This document shows, piece by piece, positions 1 through 8,091 of a stretch of 64,000 bases of DNA. The stretch comes from Brachybacterium muris (lineage in GTDB: Bacteria > Actinomycetota > Actinomycetes > Actinomycetales > Dermabacteraceae). The notes beneath the pieces were generated by a model. It was given only the letters and a program-made list of their open reading frames with translations, did no database searches and was not told the DNA's origin. The stretch's first letter is position 1; each line of letters begins with the position of its first letter. Both the position numbers and the translations under genes were made by a program. The stretch spans positions 1,054,001-1,118,000 of the forward strand of contig NZ_JAFBCB010000001.1 of the NCBI RefSeq assembly GCF_016907455.1, written 5' to 3'.

Positions 1-116
1 CCCAGGGAGCGCACGATCTGCTCCTGGTGGCGGATGGCGGCGCCGATCCCGGACTGCCCGGCGATCCGGGACAGCCCGCGCGGCATCAGCACCCGAAGGG
101 GACGTCTGGTCGTCAT
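1..116 (-). CDS. glycosyltransferase, N-terminal fragment (runs off left edge)
   Basis: Only the first 38-39 codons are inside the window. The ATG is at 116 on minus and the peptide begins MTTRRPLRVLMPRG, followed by GIGAAIRHQEQIVRSL. A short basic start, a beta-strand ending in a hydrophobic run, then a G-I-G-x-A-I-x-H-Q helix is how many GT4-type glycosyltransferases start. It begins 7 bp after the stop of the TVP38-like gene, so it is the third gene of the same minus-strand operon, whose first gene is also a glycosyltransferase. The family call rests on the N-terminus and context only. Confidence 0.5.
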   Translation of the reverse strand, partial: MTTRRPLRVLMPRGLSRIAGQSGIGAAIRHQEQIVRSL

Positions 117-123
117 CGCCCGG

Positions 124-825
124 TCACCAGGGGAGGAACTTCAGCAGCACGGCGCTGACCCCCAGCCCGTAGGTGATCAGGGCCCAGGGCTTGCAGGTGA
201 GGATGATCAGCACGTAGGTGCGCCACGTCATGCGGGTGGTGCCGGCCAGGTAGCACAACAGGTCGTCCGGAGCCACGGGCAGGGCGATCGCAGTGGCGAA
301 CAGCCGCGTGAAGTGCGGGCTGCGGGTCCATCCCAGGGCCTTCTCCACGGCCTTGGCGGAGAACATCCGCTCGATCAGGTCCAAGCCCAGGTGGCGGGCG
401 ATAGTGAAGTTCAGCAGGGACCCGGCGCACACCGCGAGGTAGTTGTACACGGTGCCCTCGACGGGGCCGAACAGGACCGGACCGGCCACCACCAGCAGCC
501 CGCCCGGGACCACCGGGAAGATCACCGAGGCCATCGAGACCACCAGGAACGCCACCGGACCCCAGGCGCCCAGGCCGTCGATGAAGCCCTGCAGGTTCTC
601 CAGGGAGCGCAGCACGCCGGCCTGCCAGCCCCACCTCACCAGGCCGATGCTCACGGCCAGGCCCAGCAGGGGGGAGAGGCGGGCCGCGATGCGCAGGGGG
701 TCGCGACGGCGCTCCGGGCGGGCCGTCGCGTCGACGGCAGGGGCGGGGGCAGGGGAGAGCGTGGCGCGGTCCTTGCGGATCACGGGGCACGGTGGCTGCT
801 TCACGACGATGTCGGCGGTGCTCAC
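124..825 (-). CDS. TVP38/TMEM64 (DedA-like) membrane protein
   Basis: A 233-residue integral membrane protein. After a roughly 45-residue hydrophilic, Pro/Ala-rich cytoplasmic tail there are about five hydrophobic segments. They include the family's re-entrant-loop region with Pro and Gly (FPVVPGGLLVVAGPVLFG) and the later LPVAPDDLLCYLAGTTRM stretch, typical of the TVP38/TMEM64/SNARE-associated family. Related DedA-type proteins are implicated in lipid flipping and envelope homeostasis; the substrate here is unknown. The GTG start overlaps the stop of the upstream glycosyltransferase by 4 bp (GTGA), so translation is coupled. Sitting between two glycosyltransferases suggests a role in glycolipid or cell-wall polymer assembly, which is inference. 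Confidence 0.85.
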   Translation of the reverse strand: MSTADIVVKQPPCPVIRKDRATLSPAPAPAVDATARPERRRDPLRIAARLSPLLGLAVSIGLVRWGWQAGVLRSLENLQGFIDGLGAWGPVAFLVVSMASVIFPVVPGGLLVVAGPVLFGPVEGTVYNYLAVCAGSLLNFTIARHLGLDLIERMFSAKAVEKALGWTRSPHFTRLFATAIALPVAPDDLLCYLAGTTRMTWRTYVLIILTCKPWALITYGLGVSAVLLKFLPW

Positions 826-2069
826 GCCGGCACGACCTGGCGCGAGAGGATCCGGGGGGTGCGACGGGTGCGGGTCTGCCGGTACACCTCGAGCACGGCC
901 TGGCCGAACTCGCGGGCGCCGCAGGTGTCACGAGCGTGCTCCACCGCCGCGCCCGACATGGCCTCGCGGGAGATGTCGTCGTCCAGGAGCTGGTCCAGGC
1001 GCAGGCGGAACTCCTCGGTGCCCTCGACCTGCCAACCGGTCACCCCATCGATCACCACGGGGGCGAGCGAGGGGTCGCGGCGGCACAGCAGCGGCAGCCC
1101 GCAGGCCAGCGCCTCGATGAAGGTCAGGCCCTGGGTCTCGCTGAGGGAGGCGCTGACGAACACGTCGCCGATCCGGTACCAGCGCTGCACCTCCTGGGGA
1201 TCGACCACGCCGGTGAACCGCACCCGCTCGGCGATGCCCAGCTCCACGGCCCTGTGCACCAGCTCCTCGCGGTAGGGGCCGTCGCCCACCAGCACCAGCA
1301 CCACGTCCTCACGGCCGGCGGCCGCGAGGTTCTCCAGGACCTCGTCGAGGTTCTTCTCCTTGGCCAGGCGGCACACGGAGATCAGCACCCGCTGATCGGG
1401 GCGCACCCCGATCGAGGCGCGCAGGGCGGCGGCATCGGCCCGCTCCTCGGCAGTGGTGGCCGGGCGGAAGCGCTGCAGGTCCAGGCCCGTGGGGACCACG
1501 TGGATGGGGCGGCGCACCTTGTAGGAGCGCAGCAGCCTGGAGACCTTCTCGGTGGGGACGATCACCGCATCGGTGCCCTCCAGCAGGCGGCGGGAGAAGG
1601 TGGCGACCACCTTGCGGCCCACGGTGCGGCTGGGGGAGTAGTAGTGGGTGTAGTCCTCGTAGATGGTGTGATAAGTGTGCACCAGGGAAACCCCGAGGGT
1701 GCGGGCGATGCGGCGGGCCCACACATGGGTGGAGAACTCGCACTGGGAGTGGACCACGTCGGGCTGCCACTGCAGGATCTCGGCCAGCACGTGCTTGTTC
1801 GCGGGCATGCCGATCCGGGCGTGGTCGTACACCAGCTGCGCCGAGAGCGAACCGATGTGGTACACGCCGTCCTCGCTCCAGGTGCGCATGCCGCCGGAGA
1901 GGGTGAGCACGCGGACCTCGCAGCCCAGGGCCTCCAGTTCGCGCCGCAGGGTGCTCACGGACGCCACCACGCCGTTGACCACGGGCTCCCACCAGTCGGT
2001 GGTCAGCAGCACGCGCAGGGGTCGCTCGGGACGGGGGACGTTCCGCTCCAGAGGGCGGGGCCTCAACAT
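822..2069 (-). CDS. GT4-family glycosyltransferase (glycolipid type)
   Basis: A GT-B fold glycosyltransferase of about 415 residues. The N-terminal acceptor domain starts PLRVLLTTDWWEPVVNGVV, resembling 1,2-diacylglycerol 3-glucosyltransferases and MgtA/PimB-like enzymes. The C-terminal donor domain has GDGPYREEL, then SLSETQGLTFIEALACGLPL, which contains the E-x7-E nucleotide-sugar motif of family 4. The longest frame starts at 2189, but the alignable protein begins near 2069 and a palindrome (2131-2148) overlaps an upstream start at 2132, so I place the start at 2069 (MLRPRPLE); no strong Shine-Dalgarno decides it. First gene of the operon with the TVP38 protein and a second glycosyltransferase. 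Probably makes a membrane glycolipid or lipoglycan precursor; the sugar cannot be read from sequence. Confidence 0.85.
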   Translation of the reverse strand: MLRPRPLERNVPRPERPLRVLLTTDWWEPVVNGVVASVSTLRRELEALGCEVRVLTLSGGMRTWSEDGVYHIGSLSAQLVYDHARIGMPANKHVLAEILQWQPDVVHSQCEFSTHVWARRIARTLGVSLVHTYHTIYEDYTHYYSPSRTVGRKVVATFSRRLLEGTDAVIVPTEKVSRLLRSYKVRRPIHVVPTGLDLQRFRPATTAEERADAAALRASIGVRPDQRVLISVCRLAKEKNLDEVLENLAAAGREDVVLVLVGDGPYREELVHRAVELGIAERVRFTGVVDPQEVQRWYRIGDVFVSASLSETQGLTFIEALACGLPLLCRRDPSLAPVVIDGVTGWQVEGTEEFRLRLDQLLDDDISREAMSGAAVEHARDTCGAREFGQAVLEVYRQTRTRRTPRILSRQVVPA

Positions 2070-2130
2070 GTTCACAGCTCGAGCATCCCAGCCGCCGGTG
2101 CCCGGCGCGTCAGACGGAAGGACGGACTCC

Positions 2131-2148
2131 ATCAGACCTCGGTCTGAT
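2131..2148. promoter_or_regulatory. 18-bp palindrome, candidate operator
   Basis: ATCAGACC-TC-GGTCTGAT: two 8-bp perfect arms around a 2-bp centre, 62 bp upstream of the preferred start of the glycosyltransferase operon. Symmetry and size suit a TetR- or GntR-type dimer site. No regulator gene is adjacent, so the binding protein is unknown. Confidence 0.4.
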
Positions 2149-2268
2149 ACGGGTCCCGACCTTCTACGACCTGCTCTCCATGCCTTCATGTCACCGAGAC
2201 TACGGTCCCGGGCACGGAGGCACGACGGGGCACGCCCGCCGTGTCATGGAGAGTTACCCCCTTGTACG

Positions 2269-2751
2269 TCAGTCGGATACCTGGTAGGTGGCTGTGAGGG
2301 AGGCGGAGCCCAGCTGCTGGGTGAAGATCGCGAAGCGGGTGCCCACGTGCGGATCCGCCGGGTCTGCCTCCAACGACTCCACCGGCAGCGCGTGCACGGT
2401 GAACACGTAGCGGTGGGCGGGACCGGCCGGCGGGTTCGGGCCGTCGTAGCCCTGGCGACCGAAGTCGTTGGTGGCCTGCTTGAGGGAATCGTCCTCGCGG
2501 GCCACCCCGGCGGGCAGGGAGGTGGTGGTGGCCGGCAGGTCCCAGGCCACCCAGTGCCAGAAGCCCGAGCCGGTGGGGGCATCGGGGTCGTAGCAGGTCA
2601 CGGCGAAGCTGCGGGTGCCCTCGGGGGCACCGGACCAGGAGAGGTCCGGGGAGACGGAGGAGCCGTCCTGCTCCGGTGCGAGGTGCTTCCCGGAGACGAC
2701 GGAGCCGTCGGGGAGTGCGGACGAGGTCAGGGTGAAGGTGTTCTCGCTCAT
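2269..2751 (-). CDS. YbhB/YbcL-type PEBP (Raf kinase inhibitor-like) protein
   Basis: A 160-residue phosphatidylethanolamine-binding-protein family member. Key features are the SPDLSWSGAPEGTRSFAV strand, the CYDPDAPTGSGFWHWV stretch matching the PEBP D-P-D-x-P and H-W signature, then YDGPNPPAGPAHRYVFTVHAL (G-P-P-x-G-x-x-H-R-Y) lining the ligand pocket. No signal peptide, so cytosolic. Bacterial members bind small anions or phospholipid head groups, but their physiological role is poorly known. The start at 2751 (MSENTF) is fixed by a TACCCT -10 box ending 7 nt upstream; the 44-residue upstream extension of the frame is rejected. Divergent from the ATP-grasp gene at 2828. Confidence 0.9.
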   Translation of the reverse strand: MSENTFTLTSSALPDGSVVSGKHLAPEQDGSSVSPDLSWSGAPEGTRSFAVTCYDPDAPTGSGFWHWVAWDLPATTTSLPAGVAREDDSLKQATNDFGRQGYDGPNPPAGPAHRYVFTVHALPVESLEADPADPHVGTRFAIFTQQLGSASLTATYQVSD

Positions 2752-2758
2752 GATCCCC

Positions 2759-2820
2759 AGGGTAGGCAGGTGCCCCGGACGTGTCGAGGCAGGGGAGGTG
2801 AGGGCCTGCCTCGATACACT
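2759..2820. promoter_or_regulatory. divergent promoter pair for two leaderless genes
   Basis: On minus, TACCCT (2759-2764) lies 7 nt before the ATG at 2751. On plus, TACACT (2815-2820) lies 7 nt before the ATG at 2828. With a normal -10 to start-site distance both mRNAs begin at or within a base or two of the start codon. No clear TTGACA-like -35 is visible for either. Confidence 0.55.
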
Positions 2821-2827
2821 GACGCGC

Positions 2828-4102
2828 ATGTCTGCCCAGAACTCCGTCCCCGCGTTCGTCCCCGTCGTGGTGGGCGGGGACATCGGTGCCTACTCCCTGG
2901 CCCGCGCCTTCCACGAGGCCTACGGCATCCGCTCCGTGGTGATCTCCCGCCTCGAGGGCTGGCACATCTCCCGGTCCGCACTGATCGAGAACGTGCGCTG
3001 CACGGACCCGTTCGATCCTGCCCAGCTCGCCCCCGTGCTGCAGTCCGTCGCTGCCGCCCGCCCCGGCGTGCGCCTGATGCTGCTGGGATCGGCCGACGCC
3101 ACCGTGAAGGCGATCATCCGGGTGCGCGACGAGATGGACGTGCTGGATGAGCGCTGGGTGGTGCCCTACGTGGACCTGGCCACCTTCCGTGCCGCCACCG
3201 AGAAGCAGAACTTCACCGAGCTGTGCGAGCGCCTGGGCGTGGACCATCCCCGCACCCGCATCGTGGACCTTTCCGCCGAGGTGAGCGACGACCTCGACGT
3301 TCCGTTCGCGTACCCGGTGATCGCCAAGCCCGCCGAGGTCTCCGAGTGGAAGAAGGCTCAGTTCCCCGGCAAGCAGAAGGTGCACACCGTGGGCAGCCGC
3401 GAGGAGCTGCTGGCGCTGCTGCGCACCATCCGGGAGGCCGGTTACCGCGAGAGCATCATCGTCCAGGACCGCATCCCCGGCGACGACCAGAACATGCGGA
3501 TCCTGACCTGCTACTGCGATGCCGCCTCACGCGTGCGTTTCGCCTCCTGGGGCCGCACCCTGCTGGAGGAGCACACCCCCGGTGCGATCGGGAACCCTGC
3601 AGCGATCATCACCGGGGTGAACGAGGAGATGGTGGCCCAGGCCCAGAAGCTCTGCAAGGAACTGGGCTGGGTGGGCTACGCCAACTTCGACCTCAAGTAC
3701 GACCCCCGCGACGGTCGCACCAAGTTCTTCGAGCTGAACCCGCGCCTGGGCCGCTCCAATTACTACGTCACCGCCGGCGGCCACAACCCGGTGCGCTGGT
3801 ACGTGGACGAGCACCTCGGTGGGGGACTGCCCGCGGTACCGGCCGGCGAGGCACCCGAGATCGTCCAGCACCAGGAGGAGACCCTCTACACGGTGGTGCC
3901 GGTGGCCCTGGTCAAGAAGTACACCACCCTGCCGGAGGCGAATGAGCAGCTGCGCCGGGTGCTGAAGTCCGGCCGGGTGCGCAACCCGCTGTTCTACCGC
4001 GGGGTGGAGAAGGACCCCAAGCGCCTGGGCTACTCCGTGGCCGCGATGGTGAACTACGTGCGCAAGTTCCGCCGGCACTACCACCCCGAGGCCCAGGCGT
4101 GA
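2828..4102 (+). CDS. ATP-grasp D-aspartate ligase-like protein (copy 1)
   Basis: A 424-residue ATP-grasp ligase. The start (FVPVVVGGDIGAYSLARAF, then HEAYG) resembles the D-aspartate ligase Aslfm of Enterococcus faecium as I recall it. So do VQDRIPGDDQNMRILTCY and GYANFDLKYDPRDG, which carry ATP/Mg-binding residues, and FFELNPRLGRSNYYVT. Aslfm activates the beta-carboxylate of D-Asp and joins it to the side chain of residue 3 of the peptidoglycan stem. In A4gamma walls the acceptor would be meso-DAP. The gene is leaderless (TACACT 7 nt upstream) and overlaps the racemase gene by 4 bp. A paralogue lies at 4909-6195. The ligase family call is firm; which D-amino acid is added by which copy is inference. 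Confidence 0.85.
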   Translation: MSAQNSVPAFVPVVVGGDIGAYSLARAFHEAYGIRSVVISRLEGWHISRSALIENVRCTDPFDPAQLAPVLQSVAAARPGVRLMLLGSADATVKAIIRVRDEMDVLDERWVVPYVDLATFRAATEKQNFTELCERLGVDHPRTRIVDLSAEVSDDLDVPFAYPVIAKPAEVSEWKKAQFPGKQKVHTVGSREELLALLRTIREAGYRESIIVQDRIPGDDQNMRILTCYCDAASRVRFASWGRTLLEEHTPGAIGNPAAIITGVNEEMVAQAQKLCKELGWVGYANFDLKYDPRDGRTKFFELNPRLGRSNYYVTAGGHNPVRWYVDEHLGGGLPAVPAGEAPEIVQHQEETLYTVVPVALVKKYTTLPEANEQLRRVLKSGRVRNPLFYRGVEKDPKRLGYSVAAMVNYVRKFRRHYHPEAQA

Positions 4103-4869
4103 CGCGGCCCGACGCCACGGGCGGGCAGCTGGACCCCGCCAGCTGGACGTCGCCCGTGGTGGGCGTGCTGGGCGGGCTGGGGCCCGCCGCGACCGCCGTG
4201 TTCCTGGACCTCCTGGTGCGGGCCACCGACGCCGGCACCGACCAGGAGCACCTGGACCTGCTGGTGTCCCAGCACTCCAGCACCCCCGACCGCACTGCCC
4301 GGATCCTGGATCCCACCGCCGCCGACCCCGGCCCGGTGATCGCCCGGGACGCCGTGATGCTGGAGCGCGCCGGTGCCCGATTGCTGGTTCTTCCGTGCAA
4401 CACCGCCCACCACTTCGTCCAGGGTGTGCGCGAGGCCACCACCATCGACTTCGTGAGCATCGTGGAGGCGACCGCCGAGGTCGCTGCGCGCCGGGTCGCA
4501 GGCAGCGGCCGGCCGGTCGCGGTGTTCGCCACCGAGGGCAACATCCGTGCCGAGGTGTACCAGCACGCCCTCGCCGAGCACGGGGCGGAGGCCCTGGTGC
4601 CCGACCGAGGCCTCCAGGACCAGATCAACACGCTGATCTACGAGCAGGTCAAGGCCAACCGGCCGGTGGACCGCGACCTCTTCGAACGCTGCATCCGCGC
4701 CGCCGGGGAGGCAGGGGCCGGCACCGTGGTGCTGGGCTGCACCGAGCTGTCGGTGATCTACGACCAGCACGGCTTCCGTGGCGACGACCGCCTGGTGGAC
4801 TCCCTCAGCGTCCTGGCCGAGCAGACCGTGCTGGCAGCCGGGAAGGGCCTCGCGCCCGCCTTCCGCTGA
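4099..4869 (+). CDS. aspartate/glutamate racemase family protein
   Basis: A 256-residue cofactor-independent Asp/Glu/hydantoin racemase. Both catalytic cysteines are present: Cys100 in LVLPCNTAHHF and Cys214 in VVLGCTELSVI. The N-terminal GVLGGLGPAATAVFLDLL strand-loop-helix is the usual start. It would interconvert L- and D-Asp (or Glu) in the cytosol. The GTG start overlaps the stop of the D-Asp-ligase-like gene by 4 bp (GTGA), so the supplier of a D-amino acid is translated together with an enzyme that would use it. The second ligase-like gene converges on it with a 39-bp gap. PCNTAH and GCTEL resemble aspartate racemases more than MurI, but substrate should be tested. Confidence 0.88.
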   Translation: MTRPDATGGQLDPASWTSPVVGVLGGLGPAATAVFLDLLVRATDAGTDQEHLDLLVSQHSSTPDRTARILDPTAADPGPVIARDAVMLERAGARLLVLPCNTAHHFVQGVREATTIDFVSIVEATAEVAARRVAGSGRPVAVFATEGNIRAEVYQHALAEHGAEALVPDRGLQDQINTLIYEQVKANRPVDRDLFERCIRAAGEAGAGTVVLGCTELSVIYDQHGFRGDDRLVDSLSVLAEQTVLAAGKGLAPAFR

Positions 4870-4908
4870 GCGGAGGACGGGGGCGCGGAGGACGCGTATC
4901 GGCAGGAC

Positions 4909-6195
4909 TCAGAACCCGGTGGCCGAGGGCTTCGGGTAGTGCTTGCGGAACTTCCGCACGTGGTTCAGGCGCACCGCCTGGGCATAGCCCCTCATCCACA
5001 GGCCCTCGGCAGGGTAGTCCCAGGGGTTCACGGTGCGACGGCGCGCCACCTCGCGCAGCTGTGCGCGCTGGGCCGGGTCCAGCACGTAGCGGCGCAGGAG
5101 CCAGGTGGGAACGATCGAGTAGAGGATCGAGGGCAGGCCCACCACCGGCGTCGGGGTGCGGCCGTGGATCGCGTCCTCCACCATGAAGCGGGCCACGTTG
5201 GCCCCGGCCCCGGTGACGTAGTAGTTGTTCCGGCCGATCCGCGGGTTGATCTCCAGGAAGCGCTGCGAGCGGTCCCTCGGGTCCTCCTTGATGTCCACGT
5301 TGGCGAAGCCCACATAGCCGGTGGCATCCAGCAGGATGCGGGCCTGCTCGAGCTGCTCGGGGAAGTCCTTCGTGATCATCGCAGCGGGACGCCCCAGGGC
5401 CTCGGGGGTGTGCTCCTCCAGCAGCACGGTGGCACTGGCCAGCAGGGACACGGTGCCGCGGGCGTCCCGGTACGCGGTGATCGACCGCATGGCGGTGTCG
5501 TCACCCGGGATCAGCTCCTGCAGCACGAAGCGGTCGCGGAACCCTGACGTGTGCAGCCGGTCCAGCAGGTCCTTCAGCTCGGTGCGGTCCTGGAGGAAGT
5601 ACACCTTCTTCTTGCCGGGCATGCGGATCTGGGCATGCGGGCCGCCGACGGCGGGCTTGGCCACCACCGGGAAGTCGAAGGGGAGCTCGCCCACGGTGGG
5701 CAGCTGCCCGGCGCGGAAGTCCACCACCACCGTCTCGGGGATCGAGATCCGGTGCTGCTGGCACAGTTCGGCGAAGCTCGCCTTGTCCGCCAGGAGGTTC
5801 ACCGTGGGCAGGTCCGGCACCCGGATCAGGTAGTGCTCACCGAGCACCTCGGCATGGCGGGCGATGAACTCCACGTGGGCGTCGTTGTTGCACAGCAGCA
5901 GGGCGGGCCTGCCGGCGGGCCGGGCACCGGCGATCTCCAGCAGCGCCGCCAGTCGTCCCTCGTCGCCACCGGCCGAGGGCTCGTGGACGGTGCAGGTGAT
6001 CGAGCGGTGCATGGGGGCCGGGGCATTGGCCGCCACCACGGTCGAGACCACCCCGTACTCCTCGTGGAACGCCCGGGTGAGGGCATAGATGCCCAGCCCG
6101 GAGCCGATCATGACGACATCGAAACCGGGGTCGGGGGTGTGCCCGGCAGAGGGACCGGTGCGACGGGGACGAGGCATGCGGAGGGGACGGACCAT
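4909..6195 (-). CDS. ATP-grasp D-aspartate/D-glutamate ligase-like protein (copy 2)
   Basis: A 428-residue paralogue of the gene at 2828. After a basic roughly 20-residue N-terminus it has DVVMIGSGLGIYALTRAF then HEEYG. Further on are VLQELIPGDDTAMRSITAY, GYVGFANVDIKEDPRD and FLEINPRIGRNNYYVTGAG, matching the order and spacing of copy 1. It should catalyse the same chemistry, an ATP-dependent amide bond through an acyl phosphate. An AAGGAG Shine-Dalgarno lies 6 nt before the ATG. It is transcribed towards the racemase, so all three are neighbours but not one operon. A two-residue bridge would need two specificities, which would explain two diverged ligases. Confidence 0.85.
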   Translation of the reverse strand: MVRPLRMPRPRRTGPSAGHTPDPGFDVVMIGSGLGIYALTRAFHEEYGVVSTVVAANAPAPMHRSITCTVHEPSAGGDEGRLAALLEIAGARPAGRPALLLCNNDAHVEFIARHAEVLGEHYLIRVPDLPTVNLLADKASFAELCQQHRISIPETVVVDFRAGQLPTVGELPFDFPVVAKPAVGGPHAQIRMPGKKKVYFLQDRTELKDLLDRLHTSGFRDRFVLQELIPGDDTAMRSITAYRDARGTVSLLASATVLLEEHTPEALGRPAAMITKDFPEQLEQARILLDATGYVGFANVDIKEDPRDRSQRFLEINPRIGRNNYYVTGAGANVARFMVEDAIHGRTPTPVVGLPSILYSIVPTWLLRRYVLDPAQRAQLREVARRRTVNPWDYPAEGLWMRGYAQAVRLNHVRKFRKHYPKPSATGF

Positions 6196-6309
6196 GGAGA
6201 TCTCCTTGGCGCGCCCGGGAGCGCGCTCGTGACGAGGGGGCGACCGGGGCCGCCGTGACGGACAGGCGGGCTCCGGCCGCTGTTCAGCGTAGCGAAGCGG
6301 TGGGCGTGA

Positions 6310-8043
6310 TCAGAGCCGGACACGCAGCCATGCGGCGGCGTCGGCGGGCAGCCGACCGTCCTGCACGGCGGACGAGGCCAGGAGCACCGGGGCAGGGCGG
6401 TCCCCACCTGCCGGGCCGGGAAGCGTGGACAGCTGAACGGGCTGCGCGGTGGTGTTGACCACCACGATCACCTCGCCGTGCTGCACCGCCAGCACGCCCT
6501 CGGGGACTCCGTCGACGAAGGTCACCTCGTCACCCGGGCGGTGGGCTCCCAGGCGCAGCTCACGGCGCAGGCGCAGCGCCTCGCGGTACAGCTCCAGGGT
6601 GGAACCGGCCACGCCTCGCTGACGGTCCGCGGCGAGCTCGCCGAACACTACCGGCTGCGGCAGCCAGCTGTTCCCGGTGGGGGAGAAGCCGTACGCGGGG
6701 GCATCGCCTTCCCAGGGGATCGGCACCCGGCACCCGTCGCGCCCCGGGACGCCGGCGCGCTTGTGGGCCGGGTCCTCGCGCAGCTCGTCGGGGATATCGG
6801 CCACCTCCGGCAGCCCCAGCTCCTCGCCCTGGTACAGGTAGGCCGAGCCCGGCAGGGCCAGCATGAGGAGGGTCGCTGCACGGGCGCGGGCCAGGCCCAG
6901 CTCGGCATCGGGGTGCTCATCGCGCGAGAGGCCCTCGCCGAAGCGGTGCTCCGGGCCGAAGCCGTAGCGGGTGGCGTGGCGGATCACATCATGGTTGGAC
7001 AGCACCCAGGTGGTGGGGGCGCCCACCTCATCGGCCAGACGCAGGGGCTCCGCGATCGCGTGGCGGAACGCGTCCACGTCCCAGCGGGACTGCAGGTAGC
7101 CGAAGTTGAACACCTGGTGCATCTCGTCGGGACGCACGTACTTGGGCATCGAGGGCTCGGGGATCCAGGCCTCGCCCACCATCATCCGGTCCCCGGGGTA
7201 CTCGTCCAGGATCGCGCGCCACTCGCGGTAGATGGCGTGCACACCGTCGTTGTCGAAGTAGACGGGCACCTCGCCCTGGGGGACCACCGCCATGCCCTCG
7301 GAGTCCACCGGCGAGTCGGGCAGACCCTCGGGCTTGACCATGCCGTGGGCGACGTCCACGCGGAAGCCGTCGGCCCCGCGGTCCAGCCAGAACCGCAGCA
7401 CGCCGGCGAACAGCTCATGCACGGCAGGGTTCTCCCAGTTGAAGTCCGGCTGGGTGGTGTCGAACAGGTGCAGGTACCACTGTCCCGGGGTGCCGTCGGC
7501 CTCGGTGACGCGGGTCCAGGCATCGCCGTGGAAGATCGACTGCCAGTTGTTCGGGGGCAGCTCCCCGTCCTGCCCGCGGCCCTCGCGGAACATGTACATG
7601 TCCCGCTCAGGTGAGCCGGGGGCCGCCTCCAGTGCCTTCTGGAACAGGACGTGCTCGCTGGAGGAGTGGTTGGGGACGATGTCCACGATCACCTTCAGGC
7701 CCAGCTCATGGGCGCGGGCGATGAGCGCGTCGGCGTCGGCGAGGGTGCCGAAGCGGGGGTCCACGTCCTCGTAGTCGGCCACGTCGTAGCCGCCGTCGTT
7801 CTGCGGGGAGGTGTAGAAGGGGGACAGCCAGATCGCGTCGGCCCCCAGCTCGGCGATGTGCTCCAGGCGGGCGGTGATGCCGGGCAGGTCGCCCATGCCG
7901 TCGCCGTCGCTGTCGGCGAAGGAGCGGGGGTAGACCTGGTACACGACGGCGTCGCGCCACCACTGCTGGTGGGCGGCGTCCTGCGAGGGCGCGTCGGTCG
8001 TGGTCGAGTTCTGGGCGGTGCTGCTCAGGGCGGTGATGTTCAT
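6310..8043 (-). CDS. GH13 alpha-glucosidase
   Basis: A 577-residue cytosolic glycoside hydrolase of family 13 (oligo-1,6-/alpha-glucosidase type). The (beta/alpha)8 barrel begins WWRDAVVYQVYPRSFADSDG with the calcium-site-like DGDGMGDL loop. The nucleophile is Asp230 (GFRVDVAHG), the acid/base Glu291 (MVGEAW), and the transition-state stabiliser Asp352 (LSNHD). The last 80 residues form the C-terminal beta-domain. Length is normal for the family. A Shine-Dalgarno AGGAGG lies 5 nt before the ATG. Last gene of the mal operon; it would release glucose from imported malto-oligosaccharides. Fine specificity (maltose or isomaltose) cannot be settled here. Confidence 0.92.
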   Translation of the reverse strand: MNITALSSTAQNSTTTDAPSQDAAHQQWWRDAVVYQVYPRSFADSDGDGMGDLPGITARLEHIAELGADAIWLSPFYTSPQNDGGYDVADYEDVDPRFGTLADADALIARAHELGLKVIVDIVPNHSSSEHVLFQKALEAAPGSPERDMYMFREGRGQDGELPPNNWQSIFHGDAWTRVTEADGTPGQWYLHLFDTTQPDFNWENPAVHELFAGVLRFWLDRGADGFRVDVAHGMVKPEGLPDSPVDSEGMAVVPQGEVPVYFDNDGVHAIYREWRAILDEYPGDRMMVGEAWIPEPSMPKYVRPDEMHQVFNFGYLQSRWDVDAFRHAIAEPLRLADEVGAPTTWVLSNHDVIRHATRYGFGPEHRFGEGLSRDEHPDAELGLARARAATLLMLALPGSAYLYQGEELGLPEVADIPDELREDPAHKRAGVPGRDGCRVPIPWEGDAPAYGFSPTGNSWLPQPVVFGELAADRQRGVAGSTLELYREALRLRRELRLGAHRPGDEVTFVDGVPEGVLAVQHGEVIVVVNTTAQPVQLSTLPGPAGGDRPAPVLLASSAVQDGRLPADAAAWLRVRL

Positions 8044-8091
8044 GGGGTCCTCCTGCGCGGGGCTCGGGGTGGGGAGTGTTGTCGGGGGGTG

